From Ruania alba (GTDB lineage: Bacteria > Actinomycetota > Actinomycetes > Actinomycetales > Beutenbergiaceae), in contig NZ_FNTX01000001.1 in NCBI RefSeq assembly GCF_900105765.1, positions 1,212,387 through 1,276,386 of the forward strand: a stretch of 64,000 bases of DNA. The letters are read 5' to 3'. Position numbers and translations under genes: made by a program. Position 1 is the first letter of the stretch. Each line of letters begins with the position of its first letter. The notes under the pieces are model-generated. The model was given only the letters and a program-made list of their open reading frames with translations. It was not told the DNA's origin and did no database searches. Positions 8,197 to 16,384 of this stretch are shown here, one piece after another.

Positions 8197-9555
8197 ATGG
8201 CTGAGCGCGAGCACCTTTCCCGATCTCGATGGAACCGCACCAGCGTGCACAGCGTCGTGACGACGTTGGATCGCTTGGAGTCAGCGATCAGCGACTACGG
8301 AGGAATCCGCCACATCGCTCGGGTCGACCAGACATCGGTCGCACGTACCGGCGGAGCACGCGTGGCACCGGCCGAGGTGCTGATCATCGAGAACCCTGCG
8401 CTCGTCGCCCAGGTGGCGTCTGTCGACCTGGAACTGCTCGTCGACCTCCCGATCCGCGTGCACGTCTGGCAGGCACCCGGCGGTCGGACGCGAGTGCGCA
8501 CCGCACAGCCCTCACAGATCGCTGCCTCGAGCGATCATCCGACCGTGCGTCAGGTCCGCCATGCCATCGAGACGATCCTTGGCGCCTGGCTGGACTTCGC
8601 CGTCAGCGACGCCGAGCAGGTGGACCTGCCCGCGCAGAGCGGTGAAACAGGGGAACTGGGTGAGGGGCGAAGAGAGATGGTGCTCCCGGACAGTTCGTCG
8701 CCGCGAGAGCTGGCCGCGCGGTTCCATCCGAACTTCAATAGTCGCCGACTCGATCGGAATGGCGAACGTACGGCCGAGGACGTCGTGGTGAACTCCAATG
8801 GTGTGCACGTGTACGGTCGCGACTCCTTCGTCCAGCGGCTCAGCCGCTACGAGACCCCGTTCCCGGGTCTGCAGCTGCGAGACCGGATCATTATTGAAGA
8901 CGACCGCTCCGCCGCAGTCTTGTACGTCCTTCAAGGAGCACACGGTGGCCCCTTTGCAGGGATCGACGCCACGGGTAACCAGGTCGAGGCATACAGCGGC
9001 GAGATCTTCGACTTCAACGAGCAGGGTCTGCTCGCTCACCTCCTCACCGTCACTCACCTCGGACACCTGAAGGAGCAGGTGCACGGCCACCGTGAGGTGT
9101 CCGACCACGAGCAGGTGACACTCCTGCCCGTGGTGCCGGTCTCCGCCGCGATGGGCGAGTCCGTGACAGCTGCTGCGCGTTCGCTCTACGACTGCGAAGG
9201 CGGAGACTCTGGCACCCCAGTCATCGATCCGGAGACCATCGTCATTCTCGACGGCACTCCTGAACGCGGTCCCAAGGCATGGAAGGCCCGGCTTGACGCG
9301 TGGCAGACGGCGCTTCCCGATCTCGTGGTCACCGTCGAGCGGGTCCTGGCGGACGGAAATCGGCGCGTGGTCTCGCTCCTTGCGCGGGGTACTCATCGTG
9401 GTCCCTACGCCATCGGGGGCGAGGAACCGCTACCTCCGACCGAGAAATTCGTGGAGTTCCGCATGATGGATTTCCTCGAGTTCTCCGAAGCCGGGCGGCT
9501 CGTCGAGGTCGTCTCCATCTACAACACCCATGACATCCGCGATCAGCTCACCTGA
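8197..9555 (+). CDS. DUF302 domain fused to two SnoaL-like domains
   Basis: The 452-residue protein appears to have three modules. Residues 10-135 resemble DUF302 (VAPAEVLIIENPALVAQVAS, then ELLVDLPIRVHVWQ). Residues 165-310 resemble a SnoaL-like polyketide-cyclase/ester-cyclase fold (AEDVVVNSNGVHVYGRDSFV, DRIIIEDDRSAAVLY, EIFDFNEQGLLAHL). Residues 345-450 resemble a second SnoaL-like copy (WQTALPDLVVTVERVLADG, FVEFRMMDFLEFSEAGRLVE). SnoaL folds bind small hydrophobic substrates; DUF302 has no settled function. No signal peptide is seen, so it should be cytoplasmic. It starts one base after the cupin stop and is followed by an SDR, suggesting one small-molecule modification pathway. Domain calls are by eye. 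Confidence 0.65.
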   Translation: MAEREHLSRSRWNRTSVHSVVTTLDRLESAISDYGGIRHIARVDQTSVARTGGARVAPAEVLIIENPALVAQVASVDLELLVDLPIRVHVWQAPGGRTRVRTAQPSQIAASSDHPTVRQVRHAIETILGAWLDFAVSDAEQVDLPAQSGETGELGEGRREMVLPDSSSPRELAARFHPNFNSRRLDRNGERTAEDVVVNSNGVHVYGRDSFVQRLSRYETPFPGLQLRDRIIIEDDRSAAVLYVLQGAHGGPFAGIDATGNQVEAYSGEIFDFNEQGLLAHLLTVTHLGHLKEQVHGHREVSDHEQVTLLPVVPVSAAMGESVTAAARSLYDCEGGDSGTPVIDPETIVILDGTPERGPKAWKARLDAWQTALPDLVVTVERVLADGNRRVVSLLARGTHRGPYAIGGEEPLPPTEKFVEFRMMDFLEFSEAGRLVEVVSIYNTHDIRDQLT

Positions 9556-9582
9556 TCCGAACACCTAGTCAGGAAGACGCTC

Positions 9583-10404
9583 GTGGAATCCAGACAATCT
9601 GAGCAGAAAATCCCTGATCTGCCGAGTCTGAGTGATCTGGGCTCGCTGCGGGGACGAGTTGCTGTCGTCACAGGTGCAGCCAAGGGGATCGGTCTAGCCT
9701 GCGCGAGGCGTCTCGCGGAGGCAGGGGCGGACGTCGCTCTGTTCGACATCGACGGCGCAGGAGTTGCCGACGCTGCAGAGCAGATCGCCCGCGATTTCGG
9801 TGTGCGAACGCTCGGCAGCATGGTCGACAGTTCTGACAGTGTTGCCGTGCGCACCGCTATCGAGACGGTGACGACTGAGCTCGCGGGCCTGCACATCTGG
9901 GTGAACAATGCGGGGATCTTCCCGGAGATCGCCACGTTGGACATCAGCGAGAGTGACTACGACAGGTTGATGACCTTGAATCAGCGGGGGATGTTCCTCG
10001 CATCGCTCGACGCGGCCCGCGCTATGCGCGACCACGGCGGCGGTGTCATCATCAACATGTCGTCGGTGTCAGGGTTGATCGCGGCAACGAACTCGGCGCA
10101 CTACGTCGCAGCGAAGCATGCAATCGTCGGCTCTACCAAAGCGTTCGCACGTGACCTCGCACCCTACGGAATCCGTGTGCTCGCGGTCGCTCCGACGCTG
10201 GTGCGGACGCCAGGTGTGCAAGCCGGCCTGGACCACGACGAGCACAGTCGTGCCGCCCTTGAGGCGTTCGTGGCCCAGATCCCGATGGGGCGTGCCGCTG
10301 AACCCGATGAAGTTGCCAGGGTGGTGTACTTCGCGGCCACGGACCTCGCAGCGTTCATGACGGGCTCTGTGCTGACGGTCGATGGTGGAGAACTCGTTCT
10401 CTGA
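9583..10404 (+). CDS. SDR family NAD(P)-dependent oxidoreductase
   Basis: This 273-residue classical short-chain dehydrogenase has the cofactor loop TGAAKGIG (residues 30-37), an acidic residue after the second strand (FDID), which favours NAD, the NNAG motif (108-111), and a Ser161, Tyr174, Lys178 catalytic set in NMSSVSG and YVAAK. The C-terminal LTVDGG is standard. The GTG start at 9583 follows the ribosome binding site AGGAAG. It is the last gene of the cupin/SnoaL/SDR cassette. The substrate is unknown. Confidence 0.88.
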   Translation: MESRQSEQKIPDLPSLSDLGSLRGRVAVVTGAAKGIGLACARRLAEAGADVALFDIDGAGVADAAEQIARDFGVRTLGSMVDSSDSVAVRTAIETVTTELAGLHIWVNNAGIFPEIATLDISESDYDRLMTLNQRGMFLASLDAARAMRDHGGGVIINMSSVSGLIAATNSAHYVAAKHAIVGSTKAFARDLAPYGIRVLAVAPTLVRTPGVQAGLDHDEHSRAALEAFVAQIPMGRAAEPDEVARVVYFAATDLAAFMTGSVLTVDGGELVL

Positions 10405-10514
10405 GGTCCGCAGCGATGGAACCTCTTGACCGGTGTTCCGCTGATGACGTGTGAAGGCCTGTTGCGTGACCTGATGTGAGTGGTGCGACCTGCAACGGAG
10501 GGCCGGCGCGTCCT

Positions 10515-12026
10515 TCACCGCTGAAGTGGGGTGTCATTCTCGAGAGATGGAGTTGTGGGGGCGTTCGCTTCCAGAAAGGCGTACACCTCGGCGTCGTCCA
10601 CGCCCGGGAAGCGCCCGGCGGGCAGTGGCGCGAGTACCTGTGCGTGCGCCGCAGCGCTGGGCCAGGAGGCATCCCGCCACCGGGCGATGAGCGCCTCCTC
10701 CGGTCGCCGGCAGCAGGATTCGTCGGGGCAGGTGGAGGCCTCCCGACGGCGGGTCTCCCGGCCGCGGAACCATTTCGCCTCCTCGAACGGCACTCCCACC
10801 GTGATGGAGAACTCGCCCGACTCGGTGCTGCCGGTCTGGGTGGAGCACCAGAAGGTGCCGTGGGGAGTGTCGGTGTACTGGTGGAACTCGGTGGTGCGCG
10901 TGCGGCGAGCGAAGGCCGCGCGCGCCGCCCAGTGCCGGCACACGTACTGCCCCTCCACGGCACCGGTCACATCACTGGGCAAGCCCACGCCGTCGTTCGC
11001 GTACCCCTTCTCCAGGGTGCCGTCCTCAGCCACCCGCAGGAAATGCACCGGGATCCCCAGGTGCGCGGTGGCGAGGTTGGTGAACCGCTGCGCCGCGGCG
11101 TCGTGCGTCACGCCGAAGGCGTCCCGGAAGTCCTCGATCGCGATCTCCTTGGCGCGCTTGCGTGGCTCCAGGTGCTCCAGTGCTGCGCTGCGGGGGATCA
11201 GGCAGGTCGCGGCGAAGTAGTTGATCTCCAGCCGTTGGCGCAGGAAATCGGCATAGCTGGTGGGGCGCGTGTGCCCGAGCACGCGGTGCGCCATCGCCTG
11301 CAGGGCGAGGGAGCGCAGCCCGTGGCCGCCCGGGATGGATGCTGGTGGCAGGTAGATCCGCCCGTTCTCCAGGTCGGTCACGGTCCGGGTGGAGTGGGGC
11401 AGGTCGGGCACGTGGATGATCTCGAACCCCATGCTTCCGGCGAGGTTGCTCACCGTGGAGTGAGTGAGCGCACCGGAGGTGTAGCCGGCCTTGCGGACCG
11501 CCTCCTCGCCGAGCTCCTCGATCTCCGGCAGGTAGTTGTCGTGCCCACGCATCCAGTCCCGCAGCTCGGTGTTCGCCCGCCGTGCCTCCTCCGGGGTGGC
11601 CACGGCTCGAGCAGCTCGCTGCTCGAGCTCGGTGTGCAGGCCGACGAGCTGTTCCAGCACCGGCAGTGGCAGGGTGCGGCTCGGACGCACGGTCGACAGG
11701 CCGAGCTGGGCGAACAAGGGGCCGCGCTGCGCGCGTTCCAGGGCGATCTCCAGCTCGGCGCGCCGGTCCGGTGGTGGTCCCGCATCGAGCAGGTCAGCGG
11801 TGGGCACGTCGAGGGCGGCCGCGATCGCGGAGAGCAGGGTGAGGCGGGGCTCTCGCCGGCCGTTCTCGATGTGGGAGAGCTGACTGGCGGTGGATCCGAC
11901 CTGGTCGGCGAGCTGGGCGAGAGTGAGTCGCTGCCGGGTGCGGGCGTGTCGGATCCGCTTGCCCAACGTCAACGCGTCCAGCGTCTCGGTGCCGTAGGTC
12001 TGGTTGGACGATGCACTATCTGCCAT
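10515..12026 (-). CDS. RamB-like XRE/ImmA-IrrE transcriptional regulator of acetate metabolism
   Basis: The 503-residue protein starts with an XRE helix-turn-helix (LGKRIRHARTRQRLTLAQLA ... SQLSHIENGRREP). A central IrrE/peptidase-like domain follows (residues about 150-280), and then the DUF2083 region with the cysteine-containing YVCRHWAARAAF and TCPDESCCRRP segments. This layout is that of RamB, which in corynebacteria controls acetate and glyoxylate genes. The divergent neighbour here is PEP carboxykinase, a key gluconeogenic enzyme, which fits that role. The start at 12026 (MADSAS) is chosen because it leaves the palindromic region upstream. An extension to 12077 is possible but less likely. 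Confidence 0.85.
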   Translation of the reverse strand: MADSASSNQTYGTETLDALTLGKRIRHARTRQRLTLAQLADQVGSTASQLSHIENGRREPRLTLLSAIAAALDVPTADLLDAGPPPDRRAELEIALERAQRGPLFAQLGLSTVRPSRTLPLPVLEQLVGLHTELEQRAARAVATPEEARRANTELRDWMRGHDNYLPEIEELGEEAVRKAGYTSGALTHSTVSNLAGSMGFEIIHVPDLPHSTRTVTDLENGRIYLPPASIPGGHGLRSLALQAMAHRVLGHTRPTSYADFLRQRLEINYFAATCLIPRSAALEHLEPRKRAKEIAIEDFRDAFGVTHDAAAQRFTNLATAHLGIPVHFLRVAEDGTLEKGYANDGVGLPSDVTGAVEGQYVCRHWAARAAFARRTRTTEFHQYTDTPHGTFWCSTQTGSTESGEFSITVGVPFEEAKWFRGRETRRREASTCPDESCCRRPEEALIARWRDASWPSAAAHAQVLAPLPAGRFPGVDDAEVYAFLEANAPTTPSLENDTPLQR

Positions 12027-12033
12027 GTCATGA

Positions 12034-12112
12034 CGATATGGCAAGAATCGCGAAACTTGCACGCGCAGGATGCGCATTGCGGCGTGTCGGAGGCGACATC
12101 GTGATCATATCG
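12034..12112. promoter_or_regulatory. Operator-like elements between ramB-like gene and pckG
   Basis: GCAAG (12041-12045) and CTTGC (12056-12060) form an inverted repeat, and the right half CGAAACTTGCA resembles the corynebacterial RamB box (AAAGTTTGCA-like). CGATATG (12034-12040) and CATATCG (12106-12112) form an outer inverted pair. Both lie between the two divergent starts. The link to RamB is inference. Confidence 0.45.
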
Positions 12113-12132
12113 CCACTTCGGAGAGGATTCTG

Positions 12133-14024
12133 ATGACCGCCACGCTGGACACTCGCACTGCCATCGACGCCCCCGCCGTCGAGAACCGGATCCCCACCCC
12201 GCACCGAGAGCCGGGGGAGAACCTCCCGCACGGGATCGCGGCGGCTCGCACCTTCGTGGCCGACGTCGCCGCACTCACCCAACCGGACGCCGTCGTGTGG
12301 TGCGACGGCTCCCAGGAGGAGAACGCCCACCTCCTGGCAGAACTGTGCGCTCGCGGCACCCTGATCCGGCTGAACCCCGAACGGCGCCCGAACAGCTACC
12401 TGGCCCGCTCGGACCCGCGCGACGTCGCCCGGGTGGAGTCGGCCACCTACATCTGCTCAGCGCGCGAAGAGGACGCCGGCCCCACCAACAACTGGCAGCA
12501 CCCGGCCCAGATGCGCACCACGCTGCGCGGCCTGTTCACCGGCTGCATGCGTGGCCGCACCCTCTACGTGGTGCCGTTCTCGATGGGCCCGGTGGGCGGC
12601 TCGCTCTCCCAGGTGGGCATCGAGCTCACCGACTCGCCGTACGTCGTGGCCAACATGCGGTTGATGACCCGGATGGGGGAGGCGGCCCTGCGCGAGATCG
12701 AGACGGGTGCCGGGTGGGTGCCCGCCGTGCACTCGGTCGGGATGCCGCTGCGCACCCCCGCCGGCGACGAACTGAACGACGTGGCCTGGCCGTGCAACGA
12801 GACGAAGTACATCACCCACTTCCCGAGGACCGGGAGATCTGGTCGTTCGGCTCCGGGTACGGCGGGAACGCGCTGCTCGGGAAGAAGTGCTACGCCCTAC
12901 GCATCGCCTCAGCAATCGCCCGTGACGAGGGCTGGCTCGCCGAGCACATGCTGCTGATCCGGCTCACCCACGCCGACGGGCGCCGCTACCACGTGGCCGC
13001 CGCCTTCCCCTCGGCGTGCGGCAAGACCAACCTGGCGATGCTGCGCTCGGTGCTGCCCGAGTGGGAGGTGACCACGCTCGGGGACGACATCGTCTGGATG
13101 CGTCCGGGCGCGGACGGCCGGCTCTGGGCCATCAACCCGGAGGCGGGCTTCTTCGGAGTGGCCCCGGGCACGGGGGAGAGCACCAACCCGACGGCGGTCC
13201 GCACCCTGACCAGGGACGTGCTGTTCACCAACGTGGCCCTCACCGACGACGGTGACGTGTGGTGGGAGGGCCTCACCGACACCCCGCCGGAGCACCTGGT
13301 CGACTGGCGTGGCGAGGACTGGACGCCGCAGCAGGCTGCTGAGACAGGCCGCACCGCGGCACACCCGAACGCCCGGTTCACGGTTTCCGCCGCCCAGTGC
13401 CCGATGATCGACGAGGACTGGGAGGCGCCCGACGGCGTCCCGGTGGACCTGATCCTCTTCGGTGGCCGGCGCGCCACGAACGTGCCGCTGGTGGCAGCCG
13501 CGCAGACCTGGCAGCAGGGCGTGTTCTACGGCGCCACGATCTCCTCCGAGCGCACTGCGGCGGCCGAGGGCACGGTGGGGGAGCTGCGGCGGGATCCGTT
13601 CGCGATGCTGCCGTTCTGCGGCTACCACATGGCCGACTACTGGGCGCACTGGCTGCGGGTGGGGGCCGGTCTGACCGGGCCGCCCGCCGTGGCGCAGGTG
13701 AACTGGTTCCGCAAGGATGCCGGCGGCACCTTCCTGTGGCCTGGGTTCGCGGACAACATCCGCGTGCTCGACTGGTTGGTGCGCCACCTGGAGGGTGCGG
13801 CACCAGGGCGAGCGACCGCCGTCGGGACGGTGCCCGAGGCGAGCGAGCTGAACCTGGACGGGCTCGACCTGCCGGCCGAAGACCTGGAGCAGGTGCTCAC
13901 CGTGGACCCAGACGGGTGGGTGTACGAGACCAGGCAGACGGGCGAGTTCTTCGCCGGCTTCGGGCCGCGGCTGCCGCAGGCGCTCGCCGAGGAACTGACG
14001 GCGTTGCGGGGCCGCCTCGGGTAG
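12133..14024 (+). CDS. pckG: Phosphoenolpyruvate carboxykinase (GTP), frameshifted as read
   Basis: Together the two frames give a complete GTP-type PEPCK of about 630 residues, which converts oxaloacetate and GTP to PEP at the entry to gluconeogenesis. The first frame ends in [10 protein letters not shown] and the second continues with [29 protein letters not shown], then the kinase loop [13 protein letters not shown]. The break is at the C-run 12822-12824: one additional C restores HFPEDREIW. Everything downstream is intact and conserved, so a sequencing error is more likely than a dead gene. The ATG at 12133 follows GGAGAGG. Divergent from the RamB-like regulator, probably its target. Confidence 0.9.
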
Positions 14025-14036
14025 GTGGGGTGGCGC

Positions 14037-14561
14037 CTATCCCAGCTCGAGATAGTGCTCGGTCAGGTCTGGCCAGTAGTCGGACCAGTCGGGCATCGGG
14101 GCGCCGGTGTGTGCGGCCACGAGGCGGTCGAGGTAGTAGTCCCAGCCGGGGCCGATGGAGCGGATCTCGTCGCCCTGACGCAGCAGATGGGCGAACACGA
14201 GCTGGGTGGTGCCGTCCACCTCATGCAGGTCCACCCGAAGGTGCCAGGTGCCCGCCTCGCTGGCGAACGCGGCCTGCAGGCGGTGCGGCGGCTGGCAGTC
14301 GATGATCGTGACCTGCTCGGGCTCGGCGCTCTCCTCGGCGTTCATGGTGAAGGTGACCGTGCGCCCCTCGAAGGCATCGCCCTGCTCGGCCGTCTTCGGC
14401 GGGCTCTGTCCCTCGTCCCATGCCCAGGTGCCGATCCAGGCAGCGGTGCCTTCCGGCGTGGTGAACGAGGCCCACACCTCGGCGACGGGAGCGGTCAAGG
14501 TTCGTTCGAAGACGAGCTCCAGGCCGGAGGGGTCCTCACGCAGATATCCGGTCGCTTCCAT
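14037..14561 (-). CDS. SRPBCC (AHSA1-like) family protein
   Basis: The 174-residue protein has the START/AHSA1 pattern: LVFERTLTAPVAEVWASFTTPEGTAAWIGTW at the N-terminus (residues about 15-45), a central stretch including EPEQVTIIDCQPPHRL, and a C-terminal helix with WDYYLDRLVAAHTG. Such proteins bind hydrophobic ligands or act as stress-response cofactors of unclear function. The start at 14561 has a GAGGA ribosome binding site just upstream on the minus strand; longer upstream reading has none. It converges with pckG, 12 bases apart. Confidence 0.82.
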   Translation of the reverse strand: MEATGYLREDPSGLELVFERTLTAPVAEVWASFTTPEGTAAWIGTWAWDEGQSPPKTAEQGDAFEGRTVTFTMNAEESAEPEQVTIIDCQPPHRLQAAFASEAGTWHLRVDLHEVDGTTQLVFAHLLRQGDEIRSIGPGWDYYLDRLVAAHTGAPMPDWSDYWPDLTEHYLELG

Positions 14562-14718
14562 GTCCCTATCCTCGCCGACGCCGGCAACTCCTGCGCGCGT
14601 TCGCGCTCGATACGCTGCGCGGCGCGAGATGGGGAGTTCTCTCCTGCCGCGGACAGGAATGGTGCGCGGACGCCGCACTAGGGTGGCCGAGACCGTTTCG
14701 AGGAAGGTGGAGCACCCG

Positions 14719-15282
14719 ATGAGCCAGTACCAGCCGCCGCAAGGCCAGCCACCGGTGCCCGGTGCGGCGCCACCGGGTGATGCCTACGGTCAGCCCGCCC
14801 AGCAGGGCGGTTACGGTCACCCGGCCCAGCCGGGTGGGGCCTACGGGCAGCAGCCGCCGCCCGGGGACTACGCACAGCAGCCGAGCGCCTACGGCCAGCC
14901 GGGGACCCACGCGGCAGGTGCACCAGCTCAGCCCGGCGCCCCGATGTCCTACCCGGCCGGTCCGCAGGGACCGGGACTGTTCGACACTACCTTCACCACC
15001 TCCACGATCGCCAAGACCGCAAAGCCGGCCTTCGTCGCAGTGATCGTGCTCTCCGGTGCGCTCGCCCTCGCGGGGCTGTTCTCAGCGATCGCTCAGTTCG
15101 CGCAACTGCGTTTCGGCGGTGCTGTCAGCGCACTCGGTGGACTCATCGACCTAGTGCTCTACGGCGGGCTCGCCTTCGCTGTGCTGGTGCTCGGCCGCCT
15201 CCTCGTGGACCACGTGGTGCAGTCGGCCAAGGAGCGTGAGGCGGTGGCCGCTGCTCGCGCCGCGGCCGAGCAGGAAAGCTAA
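14719..15282 (+). CDS. DUF4282-like membrane protein with Pro/Gln/Gly-rich N-terminus
   Basis: The 187-residue protein starts at ATG 14719 after AGGAAGGTGGAG. Residues 1-85 are a low-complexity tail of repeated YGQP, PPPG and AQPG units, probably disordered and cytoplasmic. Two membrane helices follow (about residues 102-125 and 138-160) and then a short charged alanine-rich tail (KEREAVAAARAAAEQES). The double-helix core after a FDTTFTT segment resembles DUF4282 proteins. Function is unknown; such tails often mediate protein interaction at the membrane. It is followed by a long palindrome that may terminate transcription. Confidence 0.72.
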   Translation: MSQYQPPQGQPPVPGAAPPGDAYGQPAQQGGYGHPAQPGGAYGQQPPPGDYAQQPSAYGQPGTHAAGAPAQPGAPMSYPAGPQGPGLFDTTFTTSTIAKTAKPAFVAVIVLSGALALAGLFSAIAQFAQLRFGGAVSALGGLIDLVLYGGLAFAVLVLGRLLVDHVVQSAKEREAVAAARAAAEQES

Positions 15283-15294
15283 CCACCACTCCCG

Positions 15295-15349
15295 CGAACG
15301 CAACGTTGTGCGGCTTCCAGCCTCGAGAAGCCGCACAACGTCGCGTTCG
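15295..15349. repeat. Long palindromic repeat, copy 1 (terminator-like)
   Basis: Two 23-base arms (15295-15317 and 15327-15349) are complementary at 22 positions and enclose a nine-base loop. The core reads CGCAACGTTGTGCGGCTTC. A related palindrome occurs at 36801-36854. The site lies between two convergent genes and may end both transcripts. Confidence 0.75.
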
Positions 15350-15365
15350 GCCGGGCAGGTGCGGG

Positions 15366-16205
15366 CTAGTGTCGCCCCAAGATCGCCGAGGCCAGCGCCT
15401 CGACCGGCTCGCGGGCCGCACGTGGGTTGTCCACCAGGGTCAGGTCGATGTCACCGAGCTCGGGCAGCCCGCTGGAGGCCGGCATGATCACCAGGTCCGA
15501 GGGCACCAGACTCTGCGCGAGTACCGTCACGCCCAGTCCTGCCCGTACCGCTGCCAGGACGCCGTGGATCTCCCGGGTGGTGCAGGTGACCCGCCAGGTG
15601 CGGCCGGCCCGTTCCAGCACCCCGGTCGCGGTATTCCGGGAGGGGCTCGGGTTCGGGTAGGTGATCATCGGGACGATGTCGTCCGCAGTCAGTGCCGTGC
15701 TCTCCAGGCCGACCCAGGCCAGTCGGTCCCGTCGCACCAGCCGGCCGGTGGTCTCGTCCGGGAGCTGTTTGATGAAGACCAGGTCCAGGTGCCCGGCCAG
15801 CAGGCGACGGTGCAGCACCAGGGACTGGGCCACCGTCAGCTCCATCGTGATCTTCGGGTGCAGCTGCCGGAACTCGCGCAGGATCCGGGGAAGCTGCGTG
15901 AGGGCGAGATCATCTGCGGCACCGAACCGGAGCCGGCCACTCATCGCCGACCCGGTGAAGTATGCGGTGGCCTGGTCGTGCGCAGCCAGGATCGTCCGGG
16001 CGAAACCGGCCATCGCGTGACCATTGTCCGTGAGTGAGACCTCGTGGGTGTCCCGCAGCACGAGCCGACGGTTGGCGGCCTTCTCGAGCCGGGCGACGTG
16101 CTGACTGACCGTGGGTTGGCTGATCCCGAGCCGTTCAGCCGTCCGGGTGAAGCTGAGCGTCTCGCTCAGGGTGAGGAACGTGCGTAGTTGTGCGGGTTCG
16201 AACAA
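15366..16205 (-). CDS. LysR family transcriptional regulator
   Basis: The 279-residue protein has the LysR N-terminal helix-turn-helix (FLTLSETLSFTRTAERLGIS, then QPTVSQHVARLE) in residues 1-60 and a LysR substrate-binding domain from about residue 90 (GRLRFGAADDLALTQLPRIL, HLDLVFIKQ, VRAGLGVTVLAQSLV). It diverges from an MFS exporter, with a palindrome directly upstream, so it most likely controls that transporter in response to its substrate. Length and domain order are normal. Confidence 0.9.
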   Translation of the reverse strand: MFEPAQLRTFLTLSETLSFTRTAERLGISQPTVSQHVARLEKAANRRLVLRDTHEVSLTDNGHAMAGFARTILAAHDQATAYFTGSAMSGRLRFGAADDLALTQLPRILREFRQLHPKITMELTVAQSLVLHRRLLAGHLDLVFIKQLPDETTGRLVRRDRLAWVGLESTALTADDIVPMITYPNPSPSRNTATGVLERAGRTWRVTCTTREIHGVLAAVRAGLGVTVLAQSLVPSDLVIMPASSGLPELGDIDLTLVDNPRAAREPVEALASAILGRH

Positions 16206-16223
16206 TGGGAGTATCCAGACCTT

Positions 16224-16244
16224 GTATCGATTCGGCCACGATAC
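16224..16244. promoter_or_regulatory. LysR-type operator candidate
   Basis: GTATCG and CGATAC flank nine bases (16224-16229 and 16239-16244), starting 18 bases upstream of the lysR start. A dyad of this spacing beside a LysR gene matches the usual T-N11-A style recognition site. The rest of the 179-base gap holds no gene I can support. Confidence 0.55.
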
Positions 16245-16384
16245 GCCCGGCTATTGTGGTGCGCAATGGCTCTTATAGCAGGCATGCGTTGGATTAATGA
16301 CGGTGTTCCTCCGTACGGTGGATGAGGTAGCCCCGATCGGGCACCACATCCCCTTCATCTACTTCGTTCTCGAGGGAACTTTCC

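Noticed and set aside
10476-12104. Long plus-strand open frame of about 540 codons
   Set aside because: It is the antisense shadow of the RamB-like gene, whose minus-strand protein has clear domains; the plus-strand product has none.
12822-12825. Programmed ribosomal frameshift in pckG
   Set aside because: No slippery heptamer or stimulatory structure is evident, and four unrelated genes show the same one-base deficit in G/C runs, which is better explained by sequencing error.
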